Source: an uncultured Hymenobacter sp.
GTDB lineage: Bacteria > Bacteroidota > Bacteroidia > Cytophagales > Hymenobacteraceae
Direction of reading: 5' to 3'
Assembly: GCA_913776615.1 (NCBI GenBank)
Contig: CAJYPK010000059.1
Location: forward strand, 62,001-126,000
DNA length: 64,000 nucleotides
Shown here piece after piece: positions 52,101 through 59,851 of the stretch. The position numbers were made by a program, and so were the translations under genes. Position 1 is the stretch's first letter. The number at the start of each line of letters is the position of its first letter. The notes under the pieces were generated by a model that worked only from the letters and a program-made list of their open reading frames with translations, did not search any database and was not told the origin of the DNA.

Positions 52101-52544
52101 CACAGCGCCCGCTTCGAGGTCGAGCGCAGCCCCGATGGCCAGCACTTCGCCAGCATCGGCCAGGTGCCCGCCGCCGGCAGCAGCAGCACACCCCGCTCCT
52201 ACGGCCTTACCGATGCAGCCCTGCCCGCCGGGGCCAGCCTGCTCTATTACCGCCTGCGACAGCTGGACCAGGACGGCACGACTACGTATTCACCGGTGCG
52301 CAGCGTGGGGCTGGCCCCGGTGCCCGGCCTGGTCCTCTACCCCAACCCGGCCCAGGCTACTACGACGCTCCTGGGTACCGCGCCGGGCGCGGCCGTGCAG
52401 CTCCTTGATGCCCTGGGCCGCGAAGTAGCCACCGCCACGGCCGATGCCAGCGGCCGCGCCCAGCTAGGTTGGCCCATCGGGCTAGCGCAGGGCGTGTACG
52501 TAGTGCGCACCGCCGGCCGGGTGGCGCGCTTGGTTATTCAGTAA
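49179..52544 (+). CDS. T9SS cargo with repeated beta-propeller-like blocks
   Basis: The 1121-residue product has an N-terminal signal peptide (GGLLGLLLGLLGGATVARAQ) and about 14-16 blocks of ~60 residues with the pattern (V/L)YLTGSF.GT..(I/V)AGQ.LT..G..D.FLAKY.D.G. (SBBP/beta-propeller-like). The C-terminal ~190 residues hold an Ig-like domain (VRLSWTTATEAHSARFEVER) and a type A type IX sorting signal ending GLVLYPNPAQATTTL and GVYVVRTAGRVARLVIQ. It is therefore a predicted secreted surface protein. A Met 12 codons in (49215) is an alternative start that gives a shorter, more typical signal peptide. A TACTTTTA box ends 3 nt before 49179. Confidence 0.88.
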   Translation: MGRSPAILFLLLMRSFYHAAWGGLLGLLLGLLGGATVARAQTWQQAIAGHYNQPPGSGSSFGVHTATDAEGNVFVTGSFAGGITVGNIRLGNRSGNYLFVGKWSPTAKAWLWATTDTGINGAYGNAIAVSGHNVYVAGAFNGTTTIAGQTLTAAKATTSSDPDIFLAKYVDLGNSFQNGWAVRAGGTSGDGASGLAVVDNKLYLTGSFAGTASIAGQTVTGTNGYADIFLAKYLDAGTSATPVWVTTGGGTTDDYGTRVVAKADGTLYATGSFTGTATVGGKSLTSAGGSDTYLLKGTDQGTTFAPTWVTRGGGSGADTSTDLALAGTSLYTTGSFAATATLAGQSLTSKGGSDLYVAKYADLGSTVAGVWALAEGGTGTDGATTLAVSGTTLYVGGSFYGAATVAGRALAAARSNDTDGLVACYTDLGTRPTPAWAASYGGTSTDGARGLLLSSTGALYTLINASYSGGTFATSPPTLSASNSAALLTLAPATGAVLRAEAPYQGGESIVRALARTAAGDVYLTGDFTGTVGFGSIQLVAQGNKDLFLAKWSAATGTWAWARAEGGGNATTQVQALAVSGDNLYLTGSFDNSVTLAGQRLSVGSGYRPDIFLAKYVDLGTSAGDGWAVGAGGSSSDNSYAVVASGNSVYIAGSFIGSFTVAGQALRGKDNFISDFFVAKYTDQGSSATGVWATSGGGTGTDNAYGLAVSGTNVYVVGDYDGGSASVIAGQPLGQSESFNANGFLAKYVDQGSTYANGWATSLGSPTGNEMTKGVAVAGANLYVTGSFAATTTVAGQALTSAGDRDVFVAKYTDQGTSATGVWATSGGGTSYDIPTAIASNGSRVYVTGSYKSSGTFAGQLLTSAGFADLFVARYTDQGSRVANGWAAGVGGSSTNNAYALLPTDGGVYVGGSLIPSATVGPTAFTSPSGSTLNFLGWLRDDAPVPLPVQLVAFAAASVGPSAVRLSWTTATEAHSARFEVERSPDGQHFASIGQVPAAGSSSTPRSYGLTDAALPAGASLLYYRLRQLDQDGTTTYSPVRSVGLAPVPGLVLYPNPAQATTTLLGTAPGAAVQLLDALGREVATATADASGRAQLGWPIGLAQGVYVVRTAGRVARLVIQ

Positions 52545-52601
52545 AAGGAGACTACACTGGGCACCTAGTGCAGTTTTCAAACTGGTGTACACGTTTAGGT
52601 T

Positions 52602-52672
52602 GAATTAAAAATGAGAAATTAAAAATTTGCAGATCAATAACTTGCCCATTTTTAATTTCTCATTTTTAATTC
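52602..52672. repeat. AT-rich inverted repeat (family F)
   Basis: GAATTAAAAATGAGAAATTA (continuing AAAA) at 52602-52625 pairs perfectly with the complementary 24 nt at 52649-52672. It is AT-rich in contrast to the surroundings. It sits after the T9SS gene and could serve as its transcript end. Confidence 0.85.
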
Positions 52673-52706
52673 TGTTGAGGAAGCTGAAAACCGCTCTAAA
52701 ACGCAT

Positions 52707-52740
52707 AAAAGCCGCCGCACTGAGTAGTGCAACGGCTTTT
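52707..52740 (-). terminator. Terminator after the 65-aa Cys-rich ORF
   Basis: AAAAGCCGCCGCACT at 52707-52721 pairs with AGTGCAACGGCTTTT at 52726-52740. It lies 18 bp beyond the stop of the small minus-strand gene, and the symmetric A/T ends allow use on either strand. Confidence 0.65.
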
Positions 52741-52758
52741 AGCGAATGTGCTCGTCGG

Positions 52759-52956
52759 CTAGCGCCGAACCACGCTACGCGGACGGTCAGCCGGTTCGGC
52801 GGCCGGGTCGTCGAGCGGGCAGGTAGCCGGCGGCTGCGCGCTGGCCGGCGCAAAGGCGGCGCAGTAGCCGGCGGCCCAGCAACTGGCACAAACCCCGCCC
52901 AAGCGGCAGGGCTCGTGCCAGCCCTCGGCCAGCAGCGGGTTGGAGTTTGCTTTCAT
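52759..52956 (-). CDS. Small cysteine-containing hypothetical protein (65 aa)
   Basis: The 65-residue frame starts MKANSNPLLAEGWHEPCRLG and contains five Cys in the pattern C-x5-C-x2-C-x4-C-x13-C, then an acidic/proline-rich tail (CPLDDPAAEPADRP). A terminator-like hairpin lies 18 bp beyond its stop, which supports a real gene. Small Cys-rich proteins may bind zinc or iron. Composition is GC-biased, so it could still be spurious. No family is recognised. Confidence 0.4.
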   Translation of the reverse strand: MKANSNPLLAEGWHEPCRLGGVCASCWAAGYCAAFAPASAQPPATCPLDDPAAEPADRPRSVVRR

Positions 52957-53139
52957 AGTCAGAAAAGGAAGAGTGGTAATCTTGGTGGGCGGCGGGCCGC
53001 TGGCGCCAGATTTTTACCAAAGGTCTGCCCGCTGCCCCGCCTTCCGGCGCTCTTGCATGTGAATGGCCGGGATGGCTTACTGAACGCCCTGCTGGCGCGG
53101 GCTGACCCGCGCCGGCGCGGGGCGGGTGGGCCGGGGCCG

Positions 53140-53147
53140 TACCTTTG
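53140..53147 (+). promoter_or_regulatory. -7 promoter element for the AddB-like gene
   Basis: TACCTTTG matches TAnnTTTG exactly and ends 6 nt before the ATG at 53154, which supports that start. Confidence 0.6.
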
Positions 53148-53153
53148 GGTAGT

Positions 53154-56100
53154 ATGCTGCCCTCCCCTAGTACGGCCGCGCCGCTGGCCCCGGCGCCGGT
53201 TTCAACGGCTCCCTTTCTGGCCGAAGTAGCCCGCGAGCTGCTGGCCACCCACGGCCCCGAGGCCCTCGCCGACCTCGTCGTGATCGTACCCACGCGCCGC
53301 GCCGTGGTGTACCTCAAAAACGAGCTGGCCCGCGCCACGCCCGAGGGCGAGGCCCTGTGGGCACCGCGCATTGCGGCCATGGAAGACTACATGGTGGAAC
53401 GGGCCGGCGTGCAGGTCGAGGAGCCCATTGCTCTGCAATTGCTGCTGTTCGACATTTTCAAGGACTTCGATCCCGATTTGCAATTCGACCACTTCGTGGG
53501 CTGGGGCGGGCTGCTGCTGCAAGATTTTTCGACCCTCGACCAGCACCTGGCCGATACCAAGGCCATTTTCGACTACCTGGCCGAGGCCAAGGCACTGGAG
53601 CGCTGGCAGCTCGACCCCGAGCTGAAAACCACCGGGCTCGACCGCTACTTCGGTTTCTGGGGCCAGCTGCGCAAGGTGTATCTGCGCTTCAAGGCCCGGC
53701 TCAAGCCCCAGCACCTCGCCTACCCCGGGCTGGCCTACCGCCGCGCCGTGCAGCGCCTGCGGGCCGAGCTGAAAGACCCTAAAAAGCCGCTGCCGCCGCT
53801 GCACGTTTTCGTGGGGCTGGGTGGGCTCAGCAAGGCGGAAGAGACGTTTATCGGCCTGCTGCGCAAGGTGGGCCGGGCCGAATTGCTCTTCGACGGCGAC
53901 CCCTTTTACCTCGAAAAAGACACGCCCAACCGCGCCGGCCAGACCCTGCGCCGCTACTGGCAGCAGTGGGAGCTGCCCCGCGATACCTTCACCTACCAGG
54001 AGCACCTGCGCGGGCGGCCCCACCACATCCGCCTGCTGGGCGTGGCCAACGCCAGTATGCAGGGCAAGCTGGCCGGCCAGCTCCTGGCCGAGGCCCGGCA
54101 GCTCAACCCCGCCGCTACCGTGGCCGTGGTGCTGCCCGACGAAACGCTGCTGCTGCCCGTGCTGCACGGCCTGCCGCCCGAGGAGCTGGTACCCGATTTC
54201 AACGTGACAATGGGCCTGAGCTTCCAGAGCACGGCCTTGTTCAACCTCGTCGATTTGCTGTTTGAGGTGCATCTTACCGGCATTCGGGAGGGCGAGCCGG
54301 GGCGCGACTACGGCGTGCCCAAGTACCACCACCTGGCGGTGAGCAAGCTGCTGGCCCACCCCTTCCTGCGGCGCTACCAGCAGTGGCAGGATGCCCAGGC
54401 CGACGAGCCGCAGTACCATAAGCTGCTCGATACCATCTGCAACGAGATTATCAAGCGCCACCTCGTGCTGCTACCCGCCACCGAGCTGCTGCGGCTGGGA
54501 CACGGCCACCCGCTCATCGAGGCGCTGTTTCGCACCTGGGATAATTGCGACGACATCATCCGGGCCTGCTACGCGCTCATCGACTTGCTCAAGCAGGTGT
54601 ACGCGCACGACCATTCGGCCATCGAGGCGGAATACCTCTATCTGTTTTACACCCTCGTGCGCCAGCTCGCCACGGCCTTCGACTGCCGCGAGCAGCGCCT
54701 GAGCGTGCGCTCGTTCCGGCGCTTTCTCTACGACCAGATGCGGCGCACGCGCCTGCCCTTCGCCGGCGAGCCGCTGGCCCAGGTGCAGATCATGGGTTTG
54801 CTCGAAACCCGCGCCCTGGACTTCGACCACGTCATCATTCTGAGCTGCAACGAAAACTCGCTGCCCGCGCCCAAGCGCCAGAACTCGCTTTTTCCCTACG
54901 ACGTGCTGGCCGAGTTCAAGCTGCCGACCTACGCCGATGCCGAGGCCAACGCGGCGTATAACTTCTGGCGGCTGCTCCAGCGCGCCGGCCGCGTCGATTT
55001 GGTGCACGTGCTGCCCGGGGCCGAGGGCGTACGCACCGGCGAGCGCAGCCGCTTTCTGCGCCAGATTGAGTTTGATTTGACAGCGCAGAATCCGGCGTTG
55101 GTGCTGGAGGATAAGCTAGTGGAGGTAATAACTGACGCCGTAACCCCAAGCTCCAGCTTGGGGACGCGTCCGGCAACGCTCGCCGAGCCCTTCACCAAGC
55201 CGGAGCTTGGGGTTACCGCTGCCCCAGCCAGCGACTTCCTCAACGACCTAGTCCTCCATAAAGACGAGGAAATGCTCACCGGCCTGCGCGGTGTGCTGGA
55301 GCGCGGCCTCTCACCCTCAGCCCTCAACGAATACCTGGCCTGCTCGCTGAAATTCTACTTTTCGCGCCTGGCTAAGTTTCGTGAAAACGACGAGGTTGAA
55401 GAAGCCCTCGGGGCCGATGGCTTCGGCACCGTGGTGCACGACTCGCTGGAGCAATTACTCAAGCCCTTCGAGCTGGAAAAGCGCGAGCTCACCGCTGCCG
55501 ACCTACCCGACATTCTCAAAAAAGTACCGGCCGAAGTGTACCGCCAGCTGCGCCAGGAAGGCGAGGAGCGGCAGGCCCGCCCCGACGACGGCCTCAACCA
55601 CGTACTGGGCCAGGTGGCTACCCGCCTCATTCGCAAGTACCTCGAAAGCCTGCCGGGCCAGCCGGGCGTGCTGCCGCTGCGCATCGCGGCCCAGGAAAAG
55701 CCGATGGTGGCGACCGTATTCGTAGATCTGCCGGGGCGGGCTAAACAGCTGCCGGTGCGCATCCTGGGCCGGGCCGACCGCATCGACGCCTTGCCCGATG
55801 GCCGCCGCCGCGTGGTCGATTACAAAACCGGCCTCGTGGAGCGCCGCGAGCTCAATCTGCGCGGTACGCAAAAGCCTTTGAGCCCCGCCGACACCGTGGA
55901 GCGCCTGCTCACCGAGTCGAGCAGCGGGGCCGACAAGGTGCGGCAGCTCTGGCTCTACCGCTTCATGCTCGAGAGCGACCCCAGCCAGCCCGCCCCGCCC
56001 GGCTCGGAGGCGGCCATTCTCTCGCTGCGTAAAATCGACGACGGCCTGCTCTCGGCCCCGCTCGATTTTATCACCGAGGGCACGGGCGAGGCTGATTTTC

Positions 56101-56228
56101 TCCAAGCCAGCGCCGTGCTGGTGGGCCGACTGGCCCTGCGGATGCTGGACCCCGCCGAGCCCATCCGCAAAACCGACGACCTGACCAAGTGCGAGTATTG
56201 TCCCTACACGGGAATTTGCGCCCGGTAA
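53154..56228 (+). CDS. AddB/RecB-like PD-(D/E)XK nuclease with iron-sulfur motif
   Basis: The 1024-residue product starts MLPSPSTAAP. The N-terminal part has an inactivated-helicase pattern with VVIVPTRRAVVYLKNEL. The C-terminus is a RecB-type nuclease: GRADRIDALPDGRRR and VVDYKTG (about 872-893). A four-cysteine cluster (first Cys about 729 in YLACSLKFYF, then C1013, C1016 and C1022 in CEYCPYTGIC) matches the AddB iron-sulfur staple. AddB acts with the helicase AddA in double-strand-break repair; AddA is not in this window. An in-frame 77-bp palindrome at 55140-55216 encodes a Ser/Pro/Gly-rich linker (about 663-687) between domains. Length is close to other Bacteroidota AddB-like proteins. 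Confidence 0.85.
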   Translation: MLPSPSTAAPLAPAPVSTAPFLAEVARELLATHGPEALADLVVIVPTRRAVVYLKNELARATPEGEALWAPRIAAMEDYMVERAGVQVEEPIALQLLLFDIFKDFDPDLQFDHFVGWGGLLLQDFSTLDQHLADTKAIFDYLAEAKALERWQLDPELKTTGLDRYFGFWGQLRKVYLRFKARLKPQHLAYPGLAYRRAVQRLRAELKDPKKPLPPLHVFVGLGGLSKAEETFIGLLRKVGRAELLFDGDPFYLEKDTPNRAGQTLRRYWQQWELPRDTFTYQEHLRGRPHHIRLLGVANASMQGKLAGQLLAEARQLNPAATVAVVLPDETLLLPVLHGLPPEELVPDFNVTMGLSFQSTALFNLVDLLFEVHLTGIREGEPGRDYGVPKYHHLAVSKLLAHPFLRRYQQWQDAQADEPQYHKLLDTICNEIIKRHLVLLPATELLRLGHGHPLIEALFRTWDNCDDIIRACYALIDLLKQVYAHDHSAIEAEYLYLFYTLVRQLATAFDCREQRLSVRSFRRFLYDQMRRTRLPFAGEPLAQVQIMGLLETRALDFDHVIILSCNENSLPAPKRQNSLFPYDVLAEFKLPTYADAEANAAYNFWRLLQRAGRVDLVHVLPGAEGVRTGERSRFLRQIEFDLTAQNPALVLEDKLVEVITDAVTPSSSLGTRPATLAEPFTKPELGVTAAPASDFLNDLVLHKDEEMLTGLRGVLERGLSPSALNEYLACSLKFYFSRLAKFRENDEVEEALGADGFGTVVHDSLEQLLKPFELEKRELTAADLPDILKKVPAEVYRQLRQEGEERQARPDDGLNHVLGQVATRLIRKYLESLPGQPGVLPLRIAAQEKPMVATVFVDLPGRAKQLPVRILGRADRIDALPDGRRRVVDYKTGLVERRELNLRGTQKPLSPADTVERLLTESSSGADKVRQLWLYRFMLESDPSQPAPPGSEAAILSLRKIDDGLLSAPLDFITEGTGEADFLQASAVLVGRLALRMLDPAEPIRKTDDLTKCEYCPYTGICAR
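55140..55216. repeat. Palindromic repeat inserted in frame within the AddB-like gene
   Basis: GTAACCCCAAGCTCC at 55140-55154 pairs with GGAGCTTGGGGTTAC at 55202-55216. It contains a further inner palindrome, CCCCAAGCTCCAGCTTGGGG. The encoded linker is TPSSSLGTRP-type sequence of low complexity. The length, 77 bp, leaves the frame intact relative to the flanking domains. Confidence 0.8.
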
Positions 56229-56273
56229 GGTTTTTGCGGGGCAACCGTCTGCTCCCAAAAGAGTATTGTTCTT

Positions 56274-56342
56274 GCTGAGCTTGCCGCCGCCGCTCGTCGC
56301 ACCCGCTGAGGACGACGAGCCGGCGGCGATGCCCCGCTCAGC
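56274..56342. repeat. Imperfect inverted repeat between AddB-like and ClC genes
   Basis: GCTGAGC at 56274 pairs with GCTCAGC at 56336-56342, and CCGCCGCCGCTCGTCG pairs with CGACGAGCCGGCGGCG inside. The outer GCTGAGCTTGCC resembles the family A core, so this may be a degenerate member. Confidence 0.55.
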
Positions 56343-56378
56343 CTGACCGACGTTTTTGCTGACCTTGCCCGCGTCCTC

Positions 56379-58169
56379 ATGCAGAAAAGCCCCCTCCACC
56401 GCCTGCTCAATCCTTTGTTGCTGTGGCGGCTGCGCCACGTGAGTGAACGGGTGTACGTGGTGTGGCTGGCGGTGCTGGTGGGCGTGCTGGCCGGCCTGGC
56501 GGCAGTGGGCCTCAAGACGGCCGTCCACTGGCAGCAGCACCGCCTCGAAACCGCCGTCACGGAGCCCAACCGGGTGTTTGCCCTCTCCATCTACCCCATC
56601 ATCGGCATCACGCTCACGGTACTGGTGACCAAGTATTTGCTGCACGGCAACCTCGGCCGGGGCATCGGCCCCATCATCTACAACACGGCCCGCGAAAACG
56701 CCATCGTGCCGCGCTCCAAGCTGTATTCGCAGCTCATCACGGCGTTTCTGACGGTGTCGTTTGGCGGCTCGGCGGGTACCGAGGCCCCCATTTCGGTGAC
56801 GGGCGCGGCCATCGGCTCCAACGCGGCGCGGGTGCTACGGGCGGGGCGGCGGCGGCGGCGACTGCTCACGGGCTGCGGGGCGGCGGCGGGCGTGGCGGCC
56901 ATCTTCAACGCGCCCATCGCGGGCGTGCTGTTTGCGGTCGAGGCCATTTTGATGGAGCTGCCAGCGCAATATTTCATTCCGCTGCTCATTTCCTCGGCCA
57001 CGGCCACGGTGGTGTCGAAGGCCCTGTACGCGGGCCAGCCGTTTGCCCTCATTACCAATTCGTGGATTGTCGATACGGTGCCGTTTTACCTGGTGCTGGG
57101 GCTGCTCACGGCCCTGCTCTCGGTGTACATGATTCGCACCTACCACTGGTTCGACCACTTTTGGGAGCGCTGGCCGGGCCTGCGCTGGCAAAAGGTGCTG
57201 GCGGGCGGCGCGGCGCTGGGCGGCCTCATCTTTCTCTTCCCGCCGCTCTACGGCGAGGGCTACACCACGGTGGTGGAAAAGCTACTGGCCGGCAACGCCC
57301 AGGACCTCACCGACGGCAGCCTGTTTTCGGTGTACGGCGATAACAATGTGTGGCTGCTGCTGGCCCTGGTATTCTTCACCATGATGACCAAGGTGGTGGC
57401 CACGAGCATCACGGTGGGCGCGGGCGGCAACGGGGGCATGTTCGGCTCGTCGCTGGTAGCGGGGGCGCTGGGTGGCTTTCTGTTTGCGCGGCTCGTCAAC
57501 CTCACCGGGCTGGTGGCCATTCCCGAGGTGCATTTCGTGGTACTGGGCATGGCGGGCGTGCTGGCGGGCGTGGTGCACGCGCCCCTCACGGCCATCTTCC
57601 TGATTGCCGAAATCACGGGTGGCTACGCGCTGTTCGTGCCGCTGATGTTCGTCACGAGCTTTTCCTACCTCATTACCAAGCATTTCGAGCCCTACTCGGT
57701 CTACACCCGCAAGCTCACCCAGAAGGGTGTGGACGTGTACGCCAACCGCGACCGCGACTTGCTTTCGCGCCTCGACCTGCACCGCCTGCTCGATACCGAT
57801 TTCCTCAGCCTGCGCCCCAGCGCCACCCTCGGCGAGCTGGTCGATGTATTCCGCCACGCGCACCGCAACGTGTTCCCGGTGGTAAGTAAAAACGGCCTGC
57901 TGCAAGGCATCATCACCCTCGACATGGTGCGCGATACGCTCTTCGACGGCGCGCACTACACCACCACCAACGTGCGCGAGCTCATGCGTAAGCCGGTGGC
58001 CGTCATCCACTCCACCGACAGCGTGGAGCACTGCCTCGACCTGCTGGAGCGCACCGACAGCCCCGCCCTGCCCGTGTGCGACGACGAGGGCCGCTACCTC
58101 GGCTTTATCGTGAAAGCCGCCATCCTGGCGCGGTACCGCCGCGAGCTGATCGAGGAAGGGCAGGTTTAA
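56379..58169 (+). CDS. ClC-type chloride channel/transporter with CBS domains
   Basis: The 596-residue product has about ten to twelve membrane helices and ClC motifs: SFGGSAGTEAPIS (about 127-139; the E in GTEAP is the gating glutamate), GCGAAAGVAAIFNAPIAGVLFAVE and GGNGGMFGSSLVAGALGG, the third ClC selectivity region. The C-terminal ~130 residues (from about 455) are two CBS domains (FVVSKNGLLQGIITLDMVRD and PALPVCDDEGRYLGFIVK), which bind nucleotides and regulate the channel. The family moves Cl- across the membrane, as a channel or H+/Cl- exchanger; here the exchange function is not certain. Confidence 0.9.
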   Translation: MQKSPLHRLLNPLLLWRLRHVSERVYVVWLAVLVGVLAGLAAVGLKTAVHWQQHRLETAVTEPNRVFALSIYPIIGITLTVLVTKYLLHGNLGRGIGPIIYNTARENAIVPRSKLYSQLITAFLTVSFGGSAGTEAPISVTGAAIGSNAARVLRAGRRRRRLLTGCGAAAGVAAIFNAPIAGVLFAVEAILMELPAQYFIPLLISSATATVVSKALYAGQPFALITNSWIVDTVPFYLVLGLLTALLSVYMIRTYHWFDHFWERWPGLRWQKVLAGGAALGGLIFLFPPLYGEGYTTVVEKLLAGNAQDLTDGSLFSVYGDNNVWLLLALVFFTMMTKVVATSITVGAGGNGGMFGSSLVAGALGGFLFARLVNLTGLVAIPEVHFVVLGMAGVLAGVVHAPLTAIFLIAEITGGYALFVPLMFVTSFSYLITKHFEPYSVYTRKLTQKGVDVYANRDRDLLSRLDLHRLLDTDFLSLRPSATLGELVDVFRHAHRNVFPVVSKNGLLQGIITLDMVRDTLFDGAHYTTTNVRELMRKPVAVIHSTDSVEHCLDLLERTDSPALPVCDDEGRYLGFIVKAAILARYRRELIEEGQV

Positions 58170-58591
58170 TTATTAGTTGTTAATTGTTAGTTGTTAATGT
58201 CAGGGCGAAATAATGTGCTTAAGGATAAGAGCTTCGCATTTGCAGTGCGGGTAGTGAGGCTTTATCAATATTTATGCGTACGCAAGCTAGAGTACGTGCT
58301 TTCTAAGCAGCTTTTGCGTAGCGGTACGGCGGTCGGCGCAATGGTTCGTGAAGCTGAGCACGCTCAGACACGGGCCGATTTTATCCACAAACTATCGATT
58401 GCACAAAAGGAAATAAACGAGAGCGCTTACTGGCTCGACCTGCTGGCTACCACCGACTACCTCACCCCAGCTCAAGCGACTAGCCTCCAAGCTGACGCTA
58501 TAGAACTTCTAAAAATCCTGACCGCTATCATAAAGACAACTAAAACCAACCATTAACAATTAACAACTAACAATTAATAATTAACAATTAA
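58166..58591. repeat. Inverted repeats framing the four-helix-bundle gene (IVS-like unit)
   Basis: The left arm (58166-58199) is TTAATTATTAGTTGTTAATT followed by GTTAGTTGTTAATG; the right arm (58551-58591) reads CATTAACAATTAACAACTAA and continues with the same TTAAC-type steps. The arms are complementary with small indels. The left arm contains the ATG and the right arm the stop codon TAA of the enclosed gene, so gene and repeats form one unit, with the coding sequence in the loop of a potential stem. Confidence 0.75.
58197..58556 (+). CDS. Four-helix bundle protein (S23/IVS-type)
   Basis: The 119-residue product is the small four-helix-bundle protein first described in rRNA intervening sequences of Leptospira and Coxiella. 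Typical stretches are DKSFAFAVRVVRLYQYL, KLEYVLSKQLLRSGTAVGAM, VREAEHAQTRADFIHKLSIA and KEINESAYWLDLLATTDYL. Its role is unknown; in other genomes these genes look mobile. Here the gene lies between ClC and the antiporter, not in an rRNA. Inverted repeats overlap both the start codon and the stop codon. GC content is lower than neighbouring genes, consistent with transfer. Confidence 0.88.
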   Translation: MSGRNNVLKDKSFAFAVRVVRLYQYLCVRKLEYVLSKQLLRSGTAVGAMVREAEHAQTRADFIHKLSIAQKEINESAYWLDLLATTDYLTPAQATSLQADAIELLKILTAIIKTTKTNH

Positions 58592-59790
58592 AACTCTATC
58601 GCCTCCGTCGGCTTCTGGTGGCTGATTATCAGCCCCACCATCATCAAGATACTGGTGAGCAGAATCACCACGAACAGAATATTCTCGCTCACATCGCCCA
58701 GCACGTGCTGGGCCGGGATGCTGTAAAACAACAGCACCGTAATCAATCCCTTGGGCGCGATGAACAGCTCGGGCATTAAGTCGGTACGGGCCACGTAGCG
58801 CAGGTAGAGAAAGCGCAGGCCGGTGAGCACGGCCACGATCAGCACGCCCTGCCCCAGCAGCTGCCAGCTGATGAGGTTGGCCAGGGTGATGGAATAGCCG
58901 AAGAGCAGGAAGAAGAACGTGCGGATGAGAAAGGCCGACTCGGCCGTGATGTTCTTGAGTTGGTGCAGGTCGGGAGCCAGGTCTTCGGCCGTGAAGCCGC
59001 GCCAGTTGGTGCGCTCCCGCACCCAGCCCAGCAGCAGGTCGGCGTTGTTGACGGCCAGGCCGAAGGCCAGCACAAGCAGCAGCGACGACAAGTGCAGCTG
59101 CTTGGCCAGGCTATAAATCAAAATCAAAAACGAGAAGAGCAGGAAGAACTTGACGTGCTCGCGCAACCGCCCCAGCAAAAAGCTCAGCAGCGCCGTGCTC
59201 ACGATGGCCACCAGCACGATGAGCACCACGCCCCGCCCGAAAGTGAGTAGGGAGTGGCCCTGCAAAAAATCTTCCTGGTCCACGAAGTTGAACAGCATGA
59301 TGCCCAGGATGTCGGAAAACGTACTTTCGTACACGATAAACTCCTGCTTGTCGCCCGTGAGATTGGCCACGCTTGGGATGGCGATGGCGCTGCTGATCAC
59401 CACGAGCGGTACCGCGTTGAGCAAACTGGATTGCCAGCTGGCCCCCAGCCACAAGTGCAGCAGCCCACCAATGGCGGCGGCCTGGGCCATGAGCATCACG
59501 AGCGCCGCCAGGAAGGAGCGCCGGATGAGCGGCACCTTGTCGCGGCTCAGGCGCAGGTCAAGCGCCCCTTCCAAGACTATCATTATCAAGCCGATGATGC
59601 CGAATATCTCCAGCAGCGTCTTGGGCACGTGAATGTTCACGTCCTGGTACTCGGCCCACTGCCGCAGCCCGATGCCCGTGAGCAGCAGCAGCAGCACCGA
59701 CGGCACCCGCGTGGCCCGCGAGGCCAGATTGAATAAGTACGACAGGATAACGGCCAAACTCAGGCCAATAAGGATAGCATAAGAATTCAT
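58588..59790 (-). CDS. Cation:proton antiporter (CPA1-like)
   Basis: The 400-residue membrane protein has 12-13 helices and an N-terminus (MNSYAILIGLSLAVILSYL) typical of Na+(K+)/H+ antiporters. VVISSAIAIPSVANLTGDKQ and ESTFSDILGIMLFNFVDQ correspond to the conserved cation-binding region; the Asp of the TFSDILG motif is likely the exchange residue. RDKVPLIRRSFLAALVMLMAQ is also typical. These transporters expel cations or maintain pH. The right arm of the four-helix-bundle inverted repeat reaches its stop codon. It is divergent from the flavoprotein gene with 61 bp between starts. Confidence 0.85.
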   Translation of the reverse strand: MNSYAILIGLSLAVILSYLFNLASRATRVPSVLLLLLTGIGLRQWAEYQDVNIHVPKTLLEIFGIIGLIMIVLEGALDLRLSRDKVPLIRRSFLAALVMLMAQAAAIGGLLHLWLGASWQSSLLNAVPLVVISSAIAIPSVANLTGDKQEFIVYESTFSDILGIMLFNFVDQEDFLQGHSLLTFGRGVVLIVLVAIVSTALLSFLLGRLREHVKFFLLFSFLILIYSLAKQLHLSSLLLVLAFGLAVNNADLLLGWVRERTNWRGFTAEDLAPDLHQLKNITAESAFLIRTFFFLLFGYSITLANLISWQLLGQGVLIVAVLTGLRFLYLRYVARTDLMPELFIAPKGLITVLLFYSIPAQHVLGDVSENILFVVILLTSILMMVGLIISHQKPTEAIEF

Positions 59791-59839
59791 GGCTTCTGGG
59801 TACGGCCCAGCCTGGCGGGCGTTGCCGGGGCGGCGGGGC

Positions 59840-59847
59840 TACTTTTG
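59840..59847 (+). promoter_or_regulatory. -7 promoter element for the HI0933-like flavoprotein
   Basis: TACTTTTG matches TAnnTTTG and ends 4 nt before the GTG at 59852. It supports the GTG start over the ATG at 59789. Confidence 0.55.
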
Positions 59848-59851
59848 GGGC

